Shown piece by piece: positions 42,321 through 55,187 of a stretch of DNA of 64,000 bases; within the stretch, counting starts at the first letter, position 1; every line of letters begins with the position of its first letter. The notes beneath the pieces were generated by a model. That model ran no database searches. It was not told where the DNA came from and worked only from the letters and a program-made list of their open reading frames with translations. The stretch is from the NCBI GenBank assembly GCA_030765065.1, contig CM060990.1, positions 420,555,198 to 420,619,197 on the forward strand, written 5' to 3'. A program made the translations under genes and the position numbers. This stretch comes from Deroplatys truncata. Its lineage: Eukaryota > Arthropoda > Insecta > Mantodea > Mantidae.

Positions 42321-45030
42321 ATTACAGGGGGTAGAGCATGGTACCGAAATCTAAATCACCACATTAAACTAACACAAGGTCCGACGGGGCAAGCTGATAA
42401 AGTTCCTAAATCACCTGGAAACTACCCAAATATTCATAAAATCATCATGGGTCAGGAAAGAAGGAACTATCTACATTAATAATTTACATAGCATAAATTT
42501 AGATGTACAGAATATATTATAAATTAAAGATGATACAGTTTAGCTTCCTGCTTGCCGAAGTGCCATGACTATCACTACCATCATTTAAACACGTATTCAC
42601 AAAAACTACTTCATCAAGACATACACAATATTATACACAAAGGTTATATTCTCATTATAATCAACACCTTTAATTTCATATTCCCTCAAGTACCTTCAGT
42701 CACCGGTATATTCTTAACTATCATCAAACAGTCCACTTTCGTTATTTATACAAATGTTTCGCCACTTTCTCTGATGTAAACGGATGGGAGTTCGTTATGC
42801 AATCCAATGTTCACACGATGTATGTGATATATGTACATGTCATCGAACAAATACACATCACTTGGATTGTCATTATCGGATTAGGATACAAGAAAATCAC
42901 TAACATATTGTCACCGATCATGATCATTATCATCACATTCTACTTCTTCTTGCTTAAGCTCTTCCTTTGCTTCTCGAATCTGCAGATACAGTAAAAGCTT
43001 TGGGAAATAGCACTTTCTTATTAATACAGTTTTTCACTTGACAGTGACTTCTGCGCTTACATTTCTTCATCTCATAGGGGTTGTGCGTCTCTATAACGTT
43101 CCACGTGATTGTATGGAGAAACGTCCTAGCCTTCTGGAGTTCTGGAAATAAAAACGTACTTTTAAACAATAGCCACGGCCAACGAATAATTAGATTGTGT
43201 TATGTTTCACATAGGAATTTGGACCTTCTTCCTTCTTGGCGTACACTCACGATACTCGCCGAAAATGAGGTATGCTGTTAATTACTGATGCTATGAGAAT
43301 CTCCATCACACGTCTCCTCATGCTGCTCGAGACAGTGTTTCTTCAACCGCTCGTACTTCTTGAGGTATTGGCGTTGCCATTTTGCATACCCGGTCTCAAG
43401 ATGCCGCTACTCATCGTGGTGTTCCGCAACCAGTTACTTACAAACCTTTCAAAACATGTTCCGACTTTCATGGGGGCGTGGAGAGGGAGAAGTTTAGTTT
43501 GACACTAAACCTTCACAGTCAGCATCCCTCACGTCCCCCATTCATTTACATTAGAGCAAAAATGACCACACGCATTTTTTTAGATAAACTCTAGATTAAT
43601 TCATGCATCCACCCTTGGAAAAAAATCCAAGCACATTTGAGGCGCGAACAATACAATCCCTAAGCAATCAAGTAACCACGACTACTTCAATTTACATTAC
43701 AGCAGAAAGTAGACCATGTGCGAGAGCAATGCAATCCCATACTATCAAGTGAACACAATTTATTTTTCAGTACAACAGGAACTAGACCCGAACACATACT
43801 TACACCTAGACTCGCTATCACGCATACCCACACATAAATCCCTAAACAATCCACCGAACGGGCCCTCCCACACACATACACTCAATCAATGTGGTCCAAA
43901 AATCGATGACAGGAATTAGATCACGATTAAAGTGGTCCAACGCCAACAGGTATTCTAGAAGAAGCTTAATCCCCCTACTCTCTTGTAATGTGCAGTTTGT
44001 AAAATAGTACAATTATAAAATGAATGTAAAAGAATGTATAAATAAGCATCAAAATTACTGATATAAATTCTAAATTTTACAAGTTTATGCAGCAAAATAA
44101 CTAATAATATTACAAATTATCAGAGAATACTTATAGTTGAATATATCTTTAGAAACACTTAAAAGCGCTTCACGATGAATGCATTTGTTTGCACAAAGAT
44201 AACCTTACAGAAAACAAGAATTTCTTGTATGGAAGCATATGAATTATACGGACTGTACCAAAGGAGCAGGAAGTTGATTTACGAACGAACTCCGAAGAAG
44301 TAGTGGAGTGATGGAACTACCGGTTTCAAAAAACCGAGTAGTTACTCCACATTTCCAAGGAGTGAGGCATTGAGTTGAAGCGACTTCTATATTCCTTAAC
44401 AATCACTAGAGTGTCTGCTTGGCATGTCAGTGTAATTCTAAGTCTTACGCCGAAGTCTTCCAGTTTTGTCATCCAGAGTGAACATGAAGAATCCAAATAT
44501 TCTAGATTTATTTTCTTAAATGCTTAAATAAATGACAGGGAAAGGAACCAATAAAAGTACCCCTAGACAATTACTTAAAATTCAATATTTTCTTGCTTTA
44601 CATGGCTAGAAATGTGATTTATTGCTGCGTCCTTATACAATATTTCTTCACAATAAACTAGTAATATGCCAATGCCCATAAAACAACTCAGTGTAAAAGT
44701 ACAATCGTTCTACCTAATTTTTCGGCACTCCTTTCCTGATCTAATTCTACTGACTGCAGAATCAATTCTTGTGCTTTGAGGATTTTGGTTACACTTTGCG
44801 CCGTCTTTGGCATAAGGCATTAGCCGCGTCTTGTCGAACAATAACCACCCAACGATTTGGAGAGGCTTCTTTTTAAAGCAACTAAAGCTACTGCTGCATT
44901 CTAGCTTATAGTGAATGAACCGTGTTTTTAATTTGCCGATTTGTGACGATTTGCGTTATTGACGTCTTTACTAAAAGTTTTGTCATTTATTATCGTCTCA
45001 CTAAACCTTCTTAACAAACCTCTTCTATTA
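42321..45030. other. AT-rich DNA, no gene recognised
   Basis: The part just after the Gypsy integrase could contain its 3' end, but I saw no LTR-like TG...CA repeat shared with the 5' side. Small frames at 43081-43594 and 43687-43919 have no family resemblance. Confidence 0.45.
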
Positions 45031-45049
45031 GTTACTCTGACTGCACACA

Positions 45050-47330
45050 GTCAAGATGAAGGAAAATTATCGGCGAAGATAGAACAACTGGCCGCGTATA
45101 TAAAGAACTGATACACCTCGACGGACACGTTAACGCCTTAGAAAGCCTGGAGGACGTGTTAACTCTGGAAGGAGGAGTCGAGGGCAGCACAAAAAAAAAC
45201 CGAACGCAGTGGTGCAGGAAGTGGTCGGAAGAAGATTCCAGAATTTGAGGGTCGAGCGCCAGGACACGACATAACACCTACGTTCGTCAAGCCACCCAAG
45301 TACGACCAAACATCCGCTGTTTAAGTCTTCCGTCGAGAATTTTGCATAGTCGCCGCGCATAACCAATGGACACCAGAGGAGGAAGCCGCACAGCAGTTAG
45401 CCATCTTCCAGGGCGAGCAGTATAAGTTTTAAACGCGATCCCGACGTCGGAGGCATGCAAGGATATATGGAAAGCCATGGAAAATCAGTTCGAGAACCTA
45501 CGTTTGGCCCCAGCTTACAACAGCCAGCTTAAATCGAGGTTGAAACAGACAGAGTAGACGATGCAGGAGTTTGCCCTATCAATAGTGCAATTGGTGAACA
45601 AGGCTTTGGTGAACCTCCTGTCCGGTTAGGTGTCTCAAGAAGCCGCTTACTCCTTCATTGACAGGGTATGTGACGCAAAGGCGCCTGATGCTCGGCGAGT
45701 ATAAGACCATCCACGAGGCGCTAACGGCCCCGCTGAGGATGTACGCGACCAAGGTATCACATACTACCACTTCGAAGAAGAAGTATCCGCTATGACGGGG
45801 ATAGAAGATCATCTCACAGACGTCGAAAAAGACTTGCAAGTGATGTGTGTTGGGGGTGCGCCCAGTTAGGAATCTAGTGACGGACTGTTCAAACCGCACT
45901 TCAGAACATACTCCATCAAAGAAACGAGCCAGTCCGACGCGGATGTCATATCATGAAGACCCTACCAAGAGAAATGTGACCACTGCATGACGGTAGAGGA
46001 GAAAGAGCGTACCACAGCTGTCCGTGTGATTTTGGAAGTGCCTTCGGATGGTTGGAATAGCTCAGGCCTGAAGCGGGAGTAGCCAGCAGACGCTGACATG
46101 GGACCGCTCCTGAGAGAACTGCAGGTAGAAAATAGGCCAAGACGGGTAGTCATTCCACCCAGTAATAGCTGGTACAAGTCCTATTGAGACCAATGGGACT
46201 CACTGAATTTAAGAGAGGGTATTCCTCAAGAGTGTGATAGCCACCTAATAGGAAGACTTGGAGGTAGCAGCTGGTCTCTTCTCGGAGCAAGGTTCTGGGA
46301 GAGTGCATGCGCGGACTTTAGGATAACATCTAGGACCCAATCAAACAACCGACAGGCTGCAGCAGCGCTACTACTAGTTGCAGCTACCGGCTATACCGAG
46401 AGATAGAGCCGCCAATGTCATAGGTGTGCAGACTAGGTCCCGGGACGCATGCAACAGCATAACGTAGAGGCACCTTTTGAACGAATAGCTGGGACGTTTC
46501 CTGTGTCTAACAGAGGAAACAGGTACCTGTTGGTTTCACCAAGTGGCCAGTGGTGTACGCCATCCCTAATCAGGAAGCCAAGAGAATCACATACTCTCTC
46601 GTGGAGGATCTGCTCTGCCGCATTGGAATATCACTAGAGTTACATAGCTATCAGAGAACCAGCTTCGAGACAAACTTGATGAGGGAAGCACTGGAGCAGT
46701 TTGGACAAGACACGCACAACACCTTTTCGTTCACAGTCCGTTGGCATCGCAGAATGGTCCATCGGAACCCTCCAAGAACACCTGAAGAAGACCGTGGCCA
46801 GTCAGCAAAAGGACCGCTCTGTCAGGATGCCGCCTTTCTTGCGGGCTTACCGCTCTCAACACATAACTCCAATTGGTTGTCGCCAGGAAGCTTGGTGTTT
46901 GCAGGGGGCTGCGTCTTTCATTCGACTTGATGTTTGGAAAACCCCCTGGTGGAGAACAGTCGACAACCGAGTACATGGAGGACCTATGGACCACCTTCAC
47001 GACATGCACGAGATGGCCCGTCGCACATGTAAATGGCGAACGACCATATGAAGACCCGTTACCATCGGCAAGCCAAGGTTTCTAGTAGGGTAACCTGGTG
47101 TGGCTGTACCGCCCTATCCGGACCAAATGGTGTTGTCCCAATCTTAAGTACTCCAGCAAGGACTATACGGTGTGGCGTAGAAGATTAATGGTCCGAAGTC
47201 TACCGCACCCAGAGACTTCCCCAGGAGAGATGTTAGTACTGCATTCTGGTAAGTTCTGGAACATTGCATTAATGTGTCTTTCTAGCAAAAGGGAACTAAA
47301 AAAGACGGCAGAAAAGAAATGAGTTGGATA
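45050..47330 (+). mobile_element. Second Ty3/Gypsy relic, internally deleted
   Basis: The gag region (about 45250-45870) keeps KAMENQFENLRLAPAYNSQLKSR and MQEFALSIVQLVNKA. The integrase region (46440-47320) keeps QQHNVEAPFERIAG, FPVSNRGNRYLLV, CRIGISLELHSYQ, TEYMEDL and VWLYRPIRTK, spread over three frames. Only about 500 bp lies between these parts, so protease, RT and RNase H have been deleted. The integrase belongs to a Gypsy lineage common in insects and differs from that of the element at 38475. Confidence 0.75.
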
Positions 47331-48344
47331 TGAAATAGTCGTGAGTTGCGAGAGATTTGTGAGTCAGAGCTGCAAATGAGGCTACCTTATTTATTAAATA
47401 CTAGTAATTATTGATTAACTACTGGAGAAGTTATAATTTAACATCAAACTCTAAACTAAAATATACATTTTTATATTAATGGTTTAAAATTTGTATTTTG
47501 TTCTGAAATGCATTTTTATATGCATTATGAAAAACCTGTCAAATTGTCTGTGAAAGTGTGACTAAGAAAGTATATAATTTCAGCATACATTTAAACATAC
47601 AAAACAAACATGCATTTTTCATGCAAATCCAGGTTCTAATGCTAACTTCTGAATGAAGATAGAGAAAAAATTTTTCAAGCAGAAGAATATTTAAACATTG
47701 GAATTATCTAAAGAAGAGTTGGAAGTATACCTATTTGGATCAAAAACAAAGGAAAAATAATGAACGTAGTGAAATTAGTTGAGACTTTCTTTAATATGGA
47801 GGAAGAAAATTAATTGGAATGATAACATGTTTCTGGAGGAACACGTTAACTGCATAAATGCAGCTTGGACTTACACGTGTTTTATATACAGGATGTTAAT
47901 AAACTATACCGAAATATTTTCGGAGAATGTGGAGGTTTCTTAAACAAGTAATTTGAGATAGGTTACGACTATAAGTTTATAAAGTGCCAGCACGCCACTG
48001 GCTAATGGTATCATTTCAGAGCACAGCACGCGAAAACGACGGGGCTCTCTGGAGCTATGGTTATGACTTAGCTTTCGAGTAAAAGGTAGTCATTGTTTGC
48101 GAGTTCGAGTCTCTCGTTCACCACATTTTTTAAGTAGAGCATATTAATGCACTTTTAGTCTCGATTTTAAATTCAGGTTTCAATTTACGCATATTAATTT
48201 CAACATGAGAGTACAAGTAATTACAATTCTTGCTAACAAAGGTTTGAATCATGCTTAATACATTCACATGCTGTAGTTCACAATGAGACATGGTTTAAAG
48301 GATGAAAGAAAGAATAAAAACATAAAACATGAATGTCTTTACGT
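47331..48344. other. AT-rich DNA, no gene recognised
   Basis: Nothing coding. A tRNA-like stretch with GAGTTCGAGTCTCTCG near 48105 is noted but not called. Confidence 0.45.
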
Positions 48345-48557
48345 CAGGTTTATAGAGACTACTCGAAATACAGACCTGTATTTTCAAGCCGAAGTTCAAA
48401 GTGGCAAAGGAACGATTATCGTGCTATATCTAAGATTTCTGGCGTGTGTCGAATAACGTCACATGCTGCTATTACTCGGACAGTTAAGACCTCTTCTGAG
48501 GGGATAGGTGTTTCATACACCATAGACTTGAGGTGACCCCAGAAAAAGAAAACAGTT

Positions 48558-48567
48558 GGATTGAGGT
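48558..48567 (+). repeat. SINE B target-site duplication, left (GGATTGAGGT)
   Basis: Ten bases repeated exactly at 48865-48874, bracketing the SINE inside the transposase relic. Confidence 0.85.
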
Positions 48568-48864
48568 ACTTAAAAATTGAGTATTATTTATGGACGCTCT
48601 TTAACTGCTGTGGTCCTTAGCCTCCCATTCCATATTGGGTGTGAAAGACCTGTAATTTTGCTCAGAGACCTCTTTTATCAGGCTTGAGGTTCTTTACGTG
48701 CCGTAAATCTACGACACGGGACCACCAACTTTACTTCCCTTCGAAGGAAGCATTGTTAAGCATTTTTACGCCTGAAAAAAAGCCATCGCCCTCCGCCGGA
48801 TATGAACCCGAGACCTCGGGAACTAGAGGCTAGCATGATAACTACTACACCACGGAGGACGACA
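48568..48864 (-). mobile_element. tRNA-derived SINE, family B, copy 2
   Basis: About 297 bp, collinear with 17739-18028. On the minus strand it starts with GTCGTCCTCCGTGGTGTAG, a tRNA-like head with a B-box GGTTCATATCC, and ends near CCATAAATAATACTCAATTTTTA. Flanked by a 10-bp duplication. It interrupts the transposase relic between its PPRSPDL-type block and the C terminus. Confidence 0.85.
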
Positions 48865-48874
48865 GGATTGAGGT
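48865..48874 (+). repeat. SINE B target-site duplication, right (GGATTGAGGT)
   Basis: Identical to 48558-48567. Confidence 0.85.
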
Positions 48875-49680
48875 CCGGGGAGCGTGGTGGCCAAGCTACT
48901 CTTGGGACTCACCCTTCCAATGTATCGGGTGGAAAAACTTGCTTCAAATACTTTCGTACAGCCAGGGAAAATGGGGCGGAGCTTCATCATGTTGTAGGCA
49001 CATTCGACGACGAATAAGCAGAGGTACATATCTAAAATACAGGTACAGTGTTCTGCAACAAATAAAGATAAACGTGTTCATTTAACTGAGGGGGAGCCAA
49101 TATGGGACAATGAGATGATTTGAAATAATTCCGACCCACATGTTCACCGAAAACGCCTGCTGATGCCTGTTCTCCGTAACAGCATGTGGACCGACATCGT
49201 CCCACACGTAGCTGTTTCTTGAGTTGAAAACTAGACCATCCTTGCTGAAGAAGACCTCGTCAGTAAACAATACCGAAGAAAAGAATTCAGGCTGCTGGAG
49301 CAAAACCGAGTTACAAAATTGTACCTCAGGGTCAAAGTCTCTCCAGTGTTAGTGTTTGTACCTTTGACGCTGAATTGGGTGACGTTCTTATTATATGGCT
49401 TCATGGTTAGTGCCCAATGCACGTGCAACAGCGCGGGTGCTGGAGATGGCTCTTCTCAATTCTTTGTAGAACATTCTCCTCAAATTGCACTATGCGTCGA
49501 GTTTGTGTAACACCCGTATCGCCTTCGTTTACCTAGAAGGTTTCACCCTCTTGCAAACGCCTATTGATGTACTGGAAGGTGGAGTGGCGTGGTCGATGTC
49601 TGTCGGAATACTGTTCCCTGTGCAGTGCTGCAGCATCTAAACCACTATTCCTTGATTCACCTTAAATAAGGTACACATCT

Positions 49681-51659
49681 GCAAGTTCAGAGGTGCACAT
49701 GTTGTCCATGTTGTGCAACAGACAATCCCCAGCGTACTAATCTTAATGAGCCGAATCAAAAAAATTATAGGAGCATTGGCCAATCAGAATCACGTCCTGA
49801 GTGTACGTATCGCGCACTTCTTCGTATGGAATTAAAAATAAAATTATCTGCATGAAAGGAAACGAGCCCATGGCCTTCGGCATATCAGCATTTGATATTA
49901 TGTATTAAGCCAAAAACAAGCAGTAAAAAAAATAAATAAAAATAATAAAAAAGCACGCCTCTAGAGTAGGCTGCATAACACAAGAAGGCAGTTAATCCAT
50001 GTTTACTATCCCACTGTCAAGTGATTAGTTGGAGATTGATGGATTTTTGTGGCATTAAATCTTGAAAACCTTATAACGAGCTGCTGAAAATGTATATTTC
50101 TATACTCGTGCAGCAGTTTTAAAAACATTTTAAGCTAATTTTTCATCCTGCTTTGCTTTAACACCGACTTACCAGCATCTGATACCAATATGTGTAATAC
50201 CATATAACTACGTTATGTTTAGCCCTGGCCAATGCATCGCCTATCTCAAATTTGTTATTCAGACACGTCTACAATCTCTGAAATTATTTCGGTGTAGCTC
50301 ATTAACACCCTGTATAAGATGTGAGACAACAGGGTGTGAAGTTACAGAGGACGATGTGTAGGCAGTCCATTTTAGAGAATTTTAAATTCACATGTGTTTG
50401 CTAGTACTTTTTCACGAATAAGACCCGTAAAGTATATCAAATCAACCCCAAAACACTGGTAACTGCAGCAATATATTACGTGCGTCGGCATGGTCACTGA
50501 AAATATATAACATAAAATAACGCCACGTTGTATATTGTAGTACATCCTTATTATCCTTTCCGTTTACCTTTCTTATGTTAGCTGCCCAATATGTTAAAAT
50601 ATTTGCTATATTAGAGCCTGATTTTCCAATGCCATGTTATCCTTTGAATAAACCTGTACTCGTTTGCACCGATCACATGTGCGTTATACCTGATCGTAAC
50701 GGAAAATGCTATAATTGGCCATCGAGTGTCACGATTGGTTGATATTTGACACGTTTTCTATCACGTGATTGGGGTGAATCAGATGGCTAACCTATGAGTG
50801 GAATAATTAATACGAATTTTAAATGGTGTTGAAATTAGGCAGGTAACTTGGAGAAATGCTTTAGGGGTATACAGCGCTTACGATAAATAGGACCCATCTT
50901 AATTTAACGTCTGTTTATGGGTATACCGATATTACAATACTGCTAATTTTACGCTGTATAACCGGTTTCTTGGAATACATTCCGAAGCAAAGATTTATTC
51001 CAGATTCGTTGTCGTAAGTCTTTAATACATCACTGAAAATTAAGGCAATAGTTTTTATTTTTCTCTAATTTTCTCCAATAGCTTTTTGTAATACGAATTT
51101 ATGTATTAACAGTGAATCCAGCCTGTTCTTCTGTATCCTTACATTCCTGAACTAAGTAATACTCAATAATCCTAGTAAAAGGTGTCGAAAATGTCAAAAC
51201 TACTCGTGGCATTACATATGATGTGTCTTAAAAACTGGTATAGAAATTACCGATATAATGGAGCGCAAATTAAACGAGGTGATGTTTACACGATTTATTA
51301 CCTGTGGTGAGCATACAATGATTATGCTCTTGGACAAAGATGTCGCATTTAGAAAATTAATTGAAGATTATTGAAAATGGGTTACAGATACATTTAAATA
51401 TAATTAAACGTTCGGCATTGCATAATGCATGGATAAACAATGTGTGATACAGCGAAAATAAAAGGGTTCCATATTAGAGAAACATGCAATGACAAATTTG
51501 GAAATGAAAAATTAAAAGAAGATTAATCGATGGTAGGAGAATTGCTGAAATTAAAAGTTAGGTTTTATGGATACGGAACACTCCACACCGGACTATAAAA
51601 TTAATGTTTAAGGCAACGTTTCAAAATATTTTATTATACAGGAACACACATAAACAGTA
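49681..51659. other. AT-rich DNA, no gene recognised
   Basis: No coding or repeat structure recognised. Confidence 0.45.
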
Positions 51660-51978
51660 GCCAGATAACCATCAAGAGATTAATGGCTGTGTCTGTTTGG
51701 AAGAATATCGAGGAAGATTGGAGTTCAAAGAATTAGGACAAGAGACATTTTGCCAGTAGAAATATATTTTAGAGACCATAGAAAAAAGCACTTGAGATTG
51801 TAGGGGCATGTAAAACAGTTTTTGAAATGGACGTGGAAAGGAAAAAGGAAGAGGGCACGAATGAGCATGCTGAGAAAGGTACTGCGCGAGGGTATCTTAT
51901 CAACAAGGAATTCCGCCAACAACAGATTGTATCTGGGTTAAGGAAACATTGTACAGTGAAATAATAATAATAATAATA
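51660..51978 (+). pseudogene. LINE reverse-transcriptase 3' end with AAT tail
   Basis: Fragments in the plus strand (RDHRKKHLRL followed by GHVKQFLKWTWKGKRKRARMS) resemble the C-terminal region after the RT of RTE/CR1-like LINEs, which has LRWFGHV and GRRKRGRP. The block is followed by an (AAT)n run at 51959-51977, as expected for a LINE 3' tail. It is a 5'-truncated fragment with at least one stop; clade is uncertain. Confidence 0.45.
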
Positions 51979-53889
51979 CAATCTTAATTTCACGTATAGT
52001 ATTCAGTGGGAAATTTCTCTTAAATTAAAGACCAATGGCAAAAACCCCCGGACACTTGTCTCTGAATTTTGGGCTACATCAACCACCTCAAATCGAGAGA
52101 AATCGTGATACCATAATCTTTCTTTTCCCAGTGTTGTTCCCGTGGCCTCAATTATCACACCAGAATATAACTGATCCTTACAGACTGAAATAGCTGGCTT
52201 TGCTTTTCTGCCAGCCACTCCAGTTTTTCGTAGCGCTTCAATTAAGGCCGCGCAAATCACTCTCTCCGCCTCTCAGGTCATTCAGCAATGTTTGACATGG
52301 TACTCGCCTTCTAGTCTCTACCGCTCCTTTTTTTTCTCTCTCTCTCTCTCCTCTCGCTCCCCCACTCACTAACGCGTCGAGCACAGACTATAGACACGCC
52401 GTAGAATTCGTTGAGTGAACAGCATATAGCAATGAAACTCATAAGAAACTAAACTTCAGCGGCCATCACGTCGTCATTTATCCCCGCACGAGGTCGCCTA
52501 GAAGCTTTGGTACAGAGCGGGTGTAGGGAAGGTCTATAAGCTTCTCCTGACATCCCGATTAGATTTCCGGACTCTTGGGGGCCGAGATCACCTCCCCATC
52601 TCTCTCCATTAAATCATACGCCGAACAGCACTGGAGAACACGCCCCTATTCACTGCGCGGGAGGCCGGCGGCGACAGCTCCCTCACAATGAATGACTGCT
52701 GGCTGGGTAGCTAACAGGTCTAACAAGATATCTTAGAAAAGGTCAAGGTGTTGATCTTCTTCAATTTTTAGCGCTAAAATGCAATCTGCACACTTATAAA
52801 TGAAGCATTACATTATCTGAATAATCATTTATGAGGTATTAGCTCATTCTGAAAAGAAAAGCCAATCGACAGTCAGATATTTAAAAGCGGGTCGCTATAT
52901 GCTGATCTTTAAATTCCATAGTCTTTTCAGGATATCGCGAGAAACAACTGTATAGCGACGGTAATTTAAAATGATGTGGTGTTTTAAATTCACATGACTT
53001 TCTCTATCTACTATAGTTTATTCTTATATCGTTTCCACAAAGTATTATTGAAAAAGGTTATTCTTGTAAATCTTCAAGATAATTAGGATAAATGTCTGAA
53101 TAAATAGTTTCATTACACATTTCGTTATAGCTAGAGACACTCGGAAAAAGAATGACCTCTTGAATGGCAGTATATGATTAAGTCCCTCTTCGAATCAAAG
53201 CCCCTACAGATGGTGAGGATTTCAGAGGTACAGCCAAAGCACATGTTTTGTATAAGACACTAGTGCTCGCTACAGCATTCCTTCATGTAGACTGCAGCTG
53301 TGGCCGAGTAGCGAATGTGACGCTATTGAAATGCAACGTTGGAGAATATGCAAGTTCAACCCTGTATAGTTTTTACGTTTGAGCCAAATATTTTCTAGGC
53401 TTTTTTTCCTTTTTGTCAGCAACGCAGTTAAGAAAATGTGTATATTAAGTATTATTAAACTAATTATCTGTATAGCATCACCTTCTTCCTTTCAGCGCTA
53501 ACATCCTTCAACTGAATAAGAAGGAAAAGTATGTAATTCTTGATTTATAAACATAAAATAATTTATTTAAAATATGTCTTACCATATACATCATAAAGCT
53601 ATTCGGTGTACTTATAAAACCTCGTAATACACACCTATACTTTTTAAACGAAAAAATGCTGGGTTTGGTATCCTAAGCGTCTTTAGTTAAGTTCAGTACT
53701 ACTAAGAGTGCTTTTATCACTTCCTTTATTCCACTCTAGAGCGGAATACGCGTGTGCTTCGGCACACAACTATGCCTCTCGGCGACTGTCTGAATTATGC
53801 AATAAACCTCCCTGGACCAAAAAATTGACATAGCACATGTCATAAAAGACTTTCTACTCGGGAGGACGATGAACGTCATCGGAAAGGGG
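51979..53889. other. AT-rich DNA with CT microsatellite
   Basis: A T/CT-rich run lies at 52328-52363. An 85-codon minus frame (52260-52003) is open but unrecognised. A tRNA-like stretch (GCTGTGGCCGAGTAGC...AAGTTCAACCC) at about 53295-53365 may be a SINE head. No gene can be supported. Confidence 0.4.
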
Positions 53890-54130
53890 TAAAGTTAAAG
53901 GTAGGGACCAACCATGGGGCCCCGAAATCGGGGCAGAGCAATGCACGCAGACCAGCCGGCCACTTCTGCTTCTACCGTGACCCCCGTGAGAGAGGGATGA
54001 AAGGAGAGACCAGAAGGGCGACCAGATACGGATGACGACGGGAGGAAGCACAGACGGGGTCCCTAATGTTTCCAGACTGAACGCCTCCGGTAGCCCCCCG
54101 AAGGAGCTCTCGTTCGGGCAGAGGTCGAAA
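53890..54130 (-). mobile_element. tRNA-derived SINE, family A, copy 4 (3' part)
   Basis: Read on the minus strand this matches 3765-3935: TGGAAACATTAGGGACCCC, TGGTCGCCCTTCTGGTCTCTCC, CACGGGGGTC and GCTCTGCCCCGATTTCGGGG. The tRNA-like head is missing, so it is 5'-truncated. It shares GGAAACATTAGGGACCC with copy 2 as well. Confidence 0.65.
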
Positions 54131-54229
54131 GTAGACCATTTTCAGCTGCTGAATTGAAGGCAGCTTCTCACATTCCTGGTTCTTTACAGACTATAAGGAA
54201 TGGAGTAGTATCGAGTAGTATCAACTCTC

Positions 54230-54610
54230 TGCAGCAAGTTAGACAACTACATAGCTGCTCACAAAGAGTTCCTCAATGATGACTACGCCGTGCATCATCT
54301 TGCATATGCCTTAGACTATACGAACATCGACTGGCGGAGAGATATCTTTGCGGACGAAGTTGTATGTCGACGTCGTATAATGGACCTGTGCTTGTTTACT
54401 GACCACGTGGTCACCGATATGAATGACAAAGCGTGACTACTCGTACTCACAATGGTCGCGTAAGCGTCTTATGCTGGGGCTGGATTTCGTTCGAAAGTCC
54501 TGGATACCTTAAAAGAATACCTGGAAGGTTAGACAATTGGACCTATCGCGACATAATTCGATTCATTTTAGCTCCATCAACCAGAAAAGGTATCCTGATA
54601 GAAAAATTCG
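54230..54610 (+). pseudogene. Tc1-like transposase, 5' part
   Basis: An N-terminal piece (ALDYTNIDWRRDIFADEVV, in which the first catalytic Asp lies in IFADE) is followed after a frameshift by 54433-54600 (NGRVSVLCWGWISFESPGYLKRIPGRL, LDNWTYRDII). The family continues with a QQDNSPIHTS block that is missing. The sequence stops near 54610 where Penelope sequence begins, and the C-terminal part is found at 57478. Confidence 0.8.
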
Positions 54611-54690
54611 GTTCCTGTAGGATAACCAATGATATTAAATGAAGTATTGTCCGGGCTTGTGGGCCGTGGTCTACTGGGCTCCTTCTTCTT

Positions 54691-54732
54691 CTCAGACATT
54701 TCGTCTGCGACTACGGCAGACATCTTAAGTGG
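54691..54732 (-). ncRNA. Hammerhead-like hairpin in Penelope 3' region
   Basis: On the minus strand: CTTAAGAT, a six-base-pair stem GTCTGC/GCAGAC with loop CGTAGTC, then GAAATGTC. Hammerhead ribozymes occur in the pseudo-LTRs of Penelope-like elements and have CUGANGA, stem II and GAAA in this order. Here the first core differs (CUUAAGA plus an extra U), so cleavage activity is doubtful. Confidence 0.4.
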
Positions 54733-55187
54733 CAGTGTTCTGGTAGAAGATTCGACAGCGACTGTGCTTGATGCTTTTTTTAATTGTGGAAAAACAGGAA
54801 TAAAGGATTTAGGAAAAACAAGATATATAGCATATTTGGAAGGAAAAAGGAAGAGGAATAGAAAGGATTTTATACTGTGGTGTCACTATTTATTGGGGGC
54901 ATATTGGTGATCATGGTGGCCGGTACCGCCGAAGCAAACCCGGAGATTGTGAGTAAAGAATGTAATGTGGCGGAGTTCTCCGCTGTGGTGATTAGGTAAC
55001 TGCCATGGCCGAAGCCCTGACAGGGACCTTGAACAGTGGTGATGTAACAGTGTCTTGAGGCTCCAAGCCCGAGCCTGTTACCTCCGGGCATTCGTGGTAT
55101 GCCCAGGGAAGTCTGGACAGCGTTGTCGTGTGTGGTGCTGCGGTGATGGTCTTGGAGGTGTCATGATGTGGGGTTGGAGAGTGTTGA

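Larger units (their letters stand above)
48345..49680 (-). pseudogene. IS630/mariner-like transposase relic split by a SINE
   Basis: Read on the minus strand from 49680. An N-terminal helix-turn-helix part comes first (HREQYSDRHRPRHSTFQYINRR in pieces). Then comes the catalytic region at 49303-49082 (VLFTDEVFFSKDG, NSRNSYVW, FSVNMWVGII), then a degraded QHDEAPPHF block near 48980. The C terminus resumes beyond the SINE at 48535-48345 (LKSMVYETPI, SEEVLTVRVIAACDVI). Several frameshifts and stops are present. The gene order across the SINE is collinear with the transposase family. Confidence 0.75.

Noticed and set aside
38000-43000. LTRs around the Gypsy element at 38475-42320
   Set aside because: I looked for direct repeats with TG...CA ends on both sides and found none; a self-alignment would settle it.
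48040-48125. tRNA-like segment with GAGTTCGAGTCTCTCG
   Set aside because: A B-box-like block exists but no cloverleaf with anticodon arm or A box could be made; may be a SINE head.
52003-52260. 85-codon minus frame
   Set aside because: Reasonable composition but no recognised motif, no splice context and no homologue that I can name.
53295-53365. Possible tRNA or SINE head (GCTGTGGCCGAGTAGC...GTTCAACCC)
   Set aside because: A and B box-like blocks but the acceptor stem does not pair; no second copy in the window.
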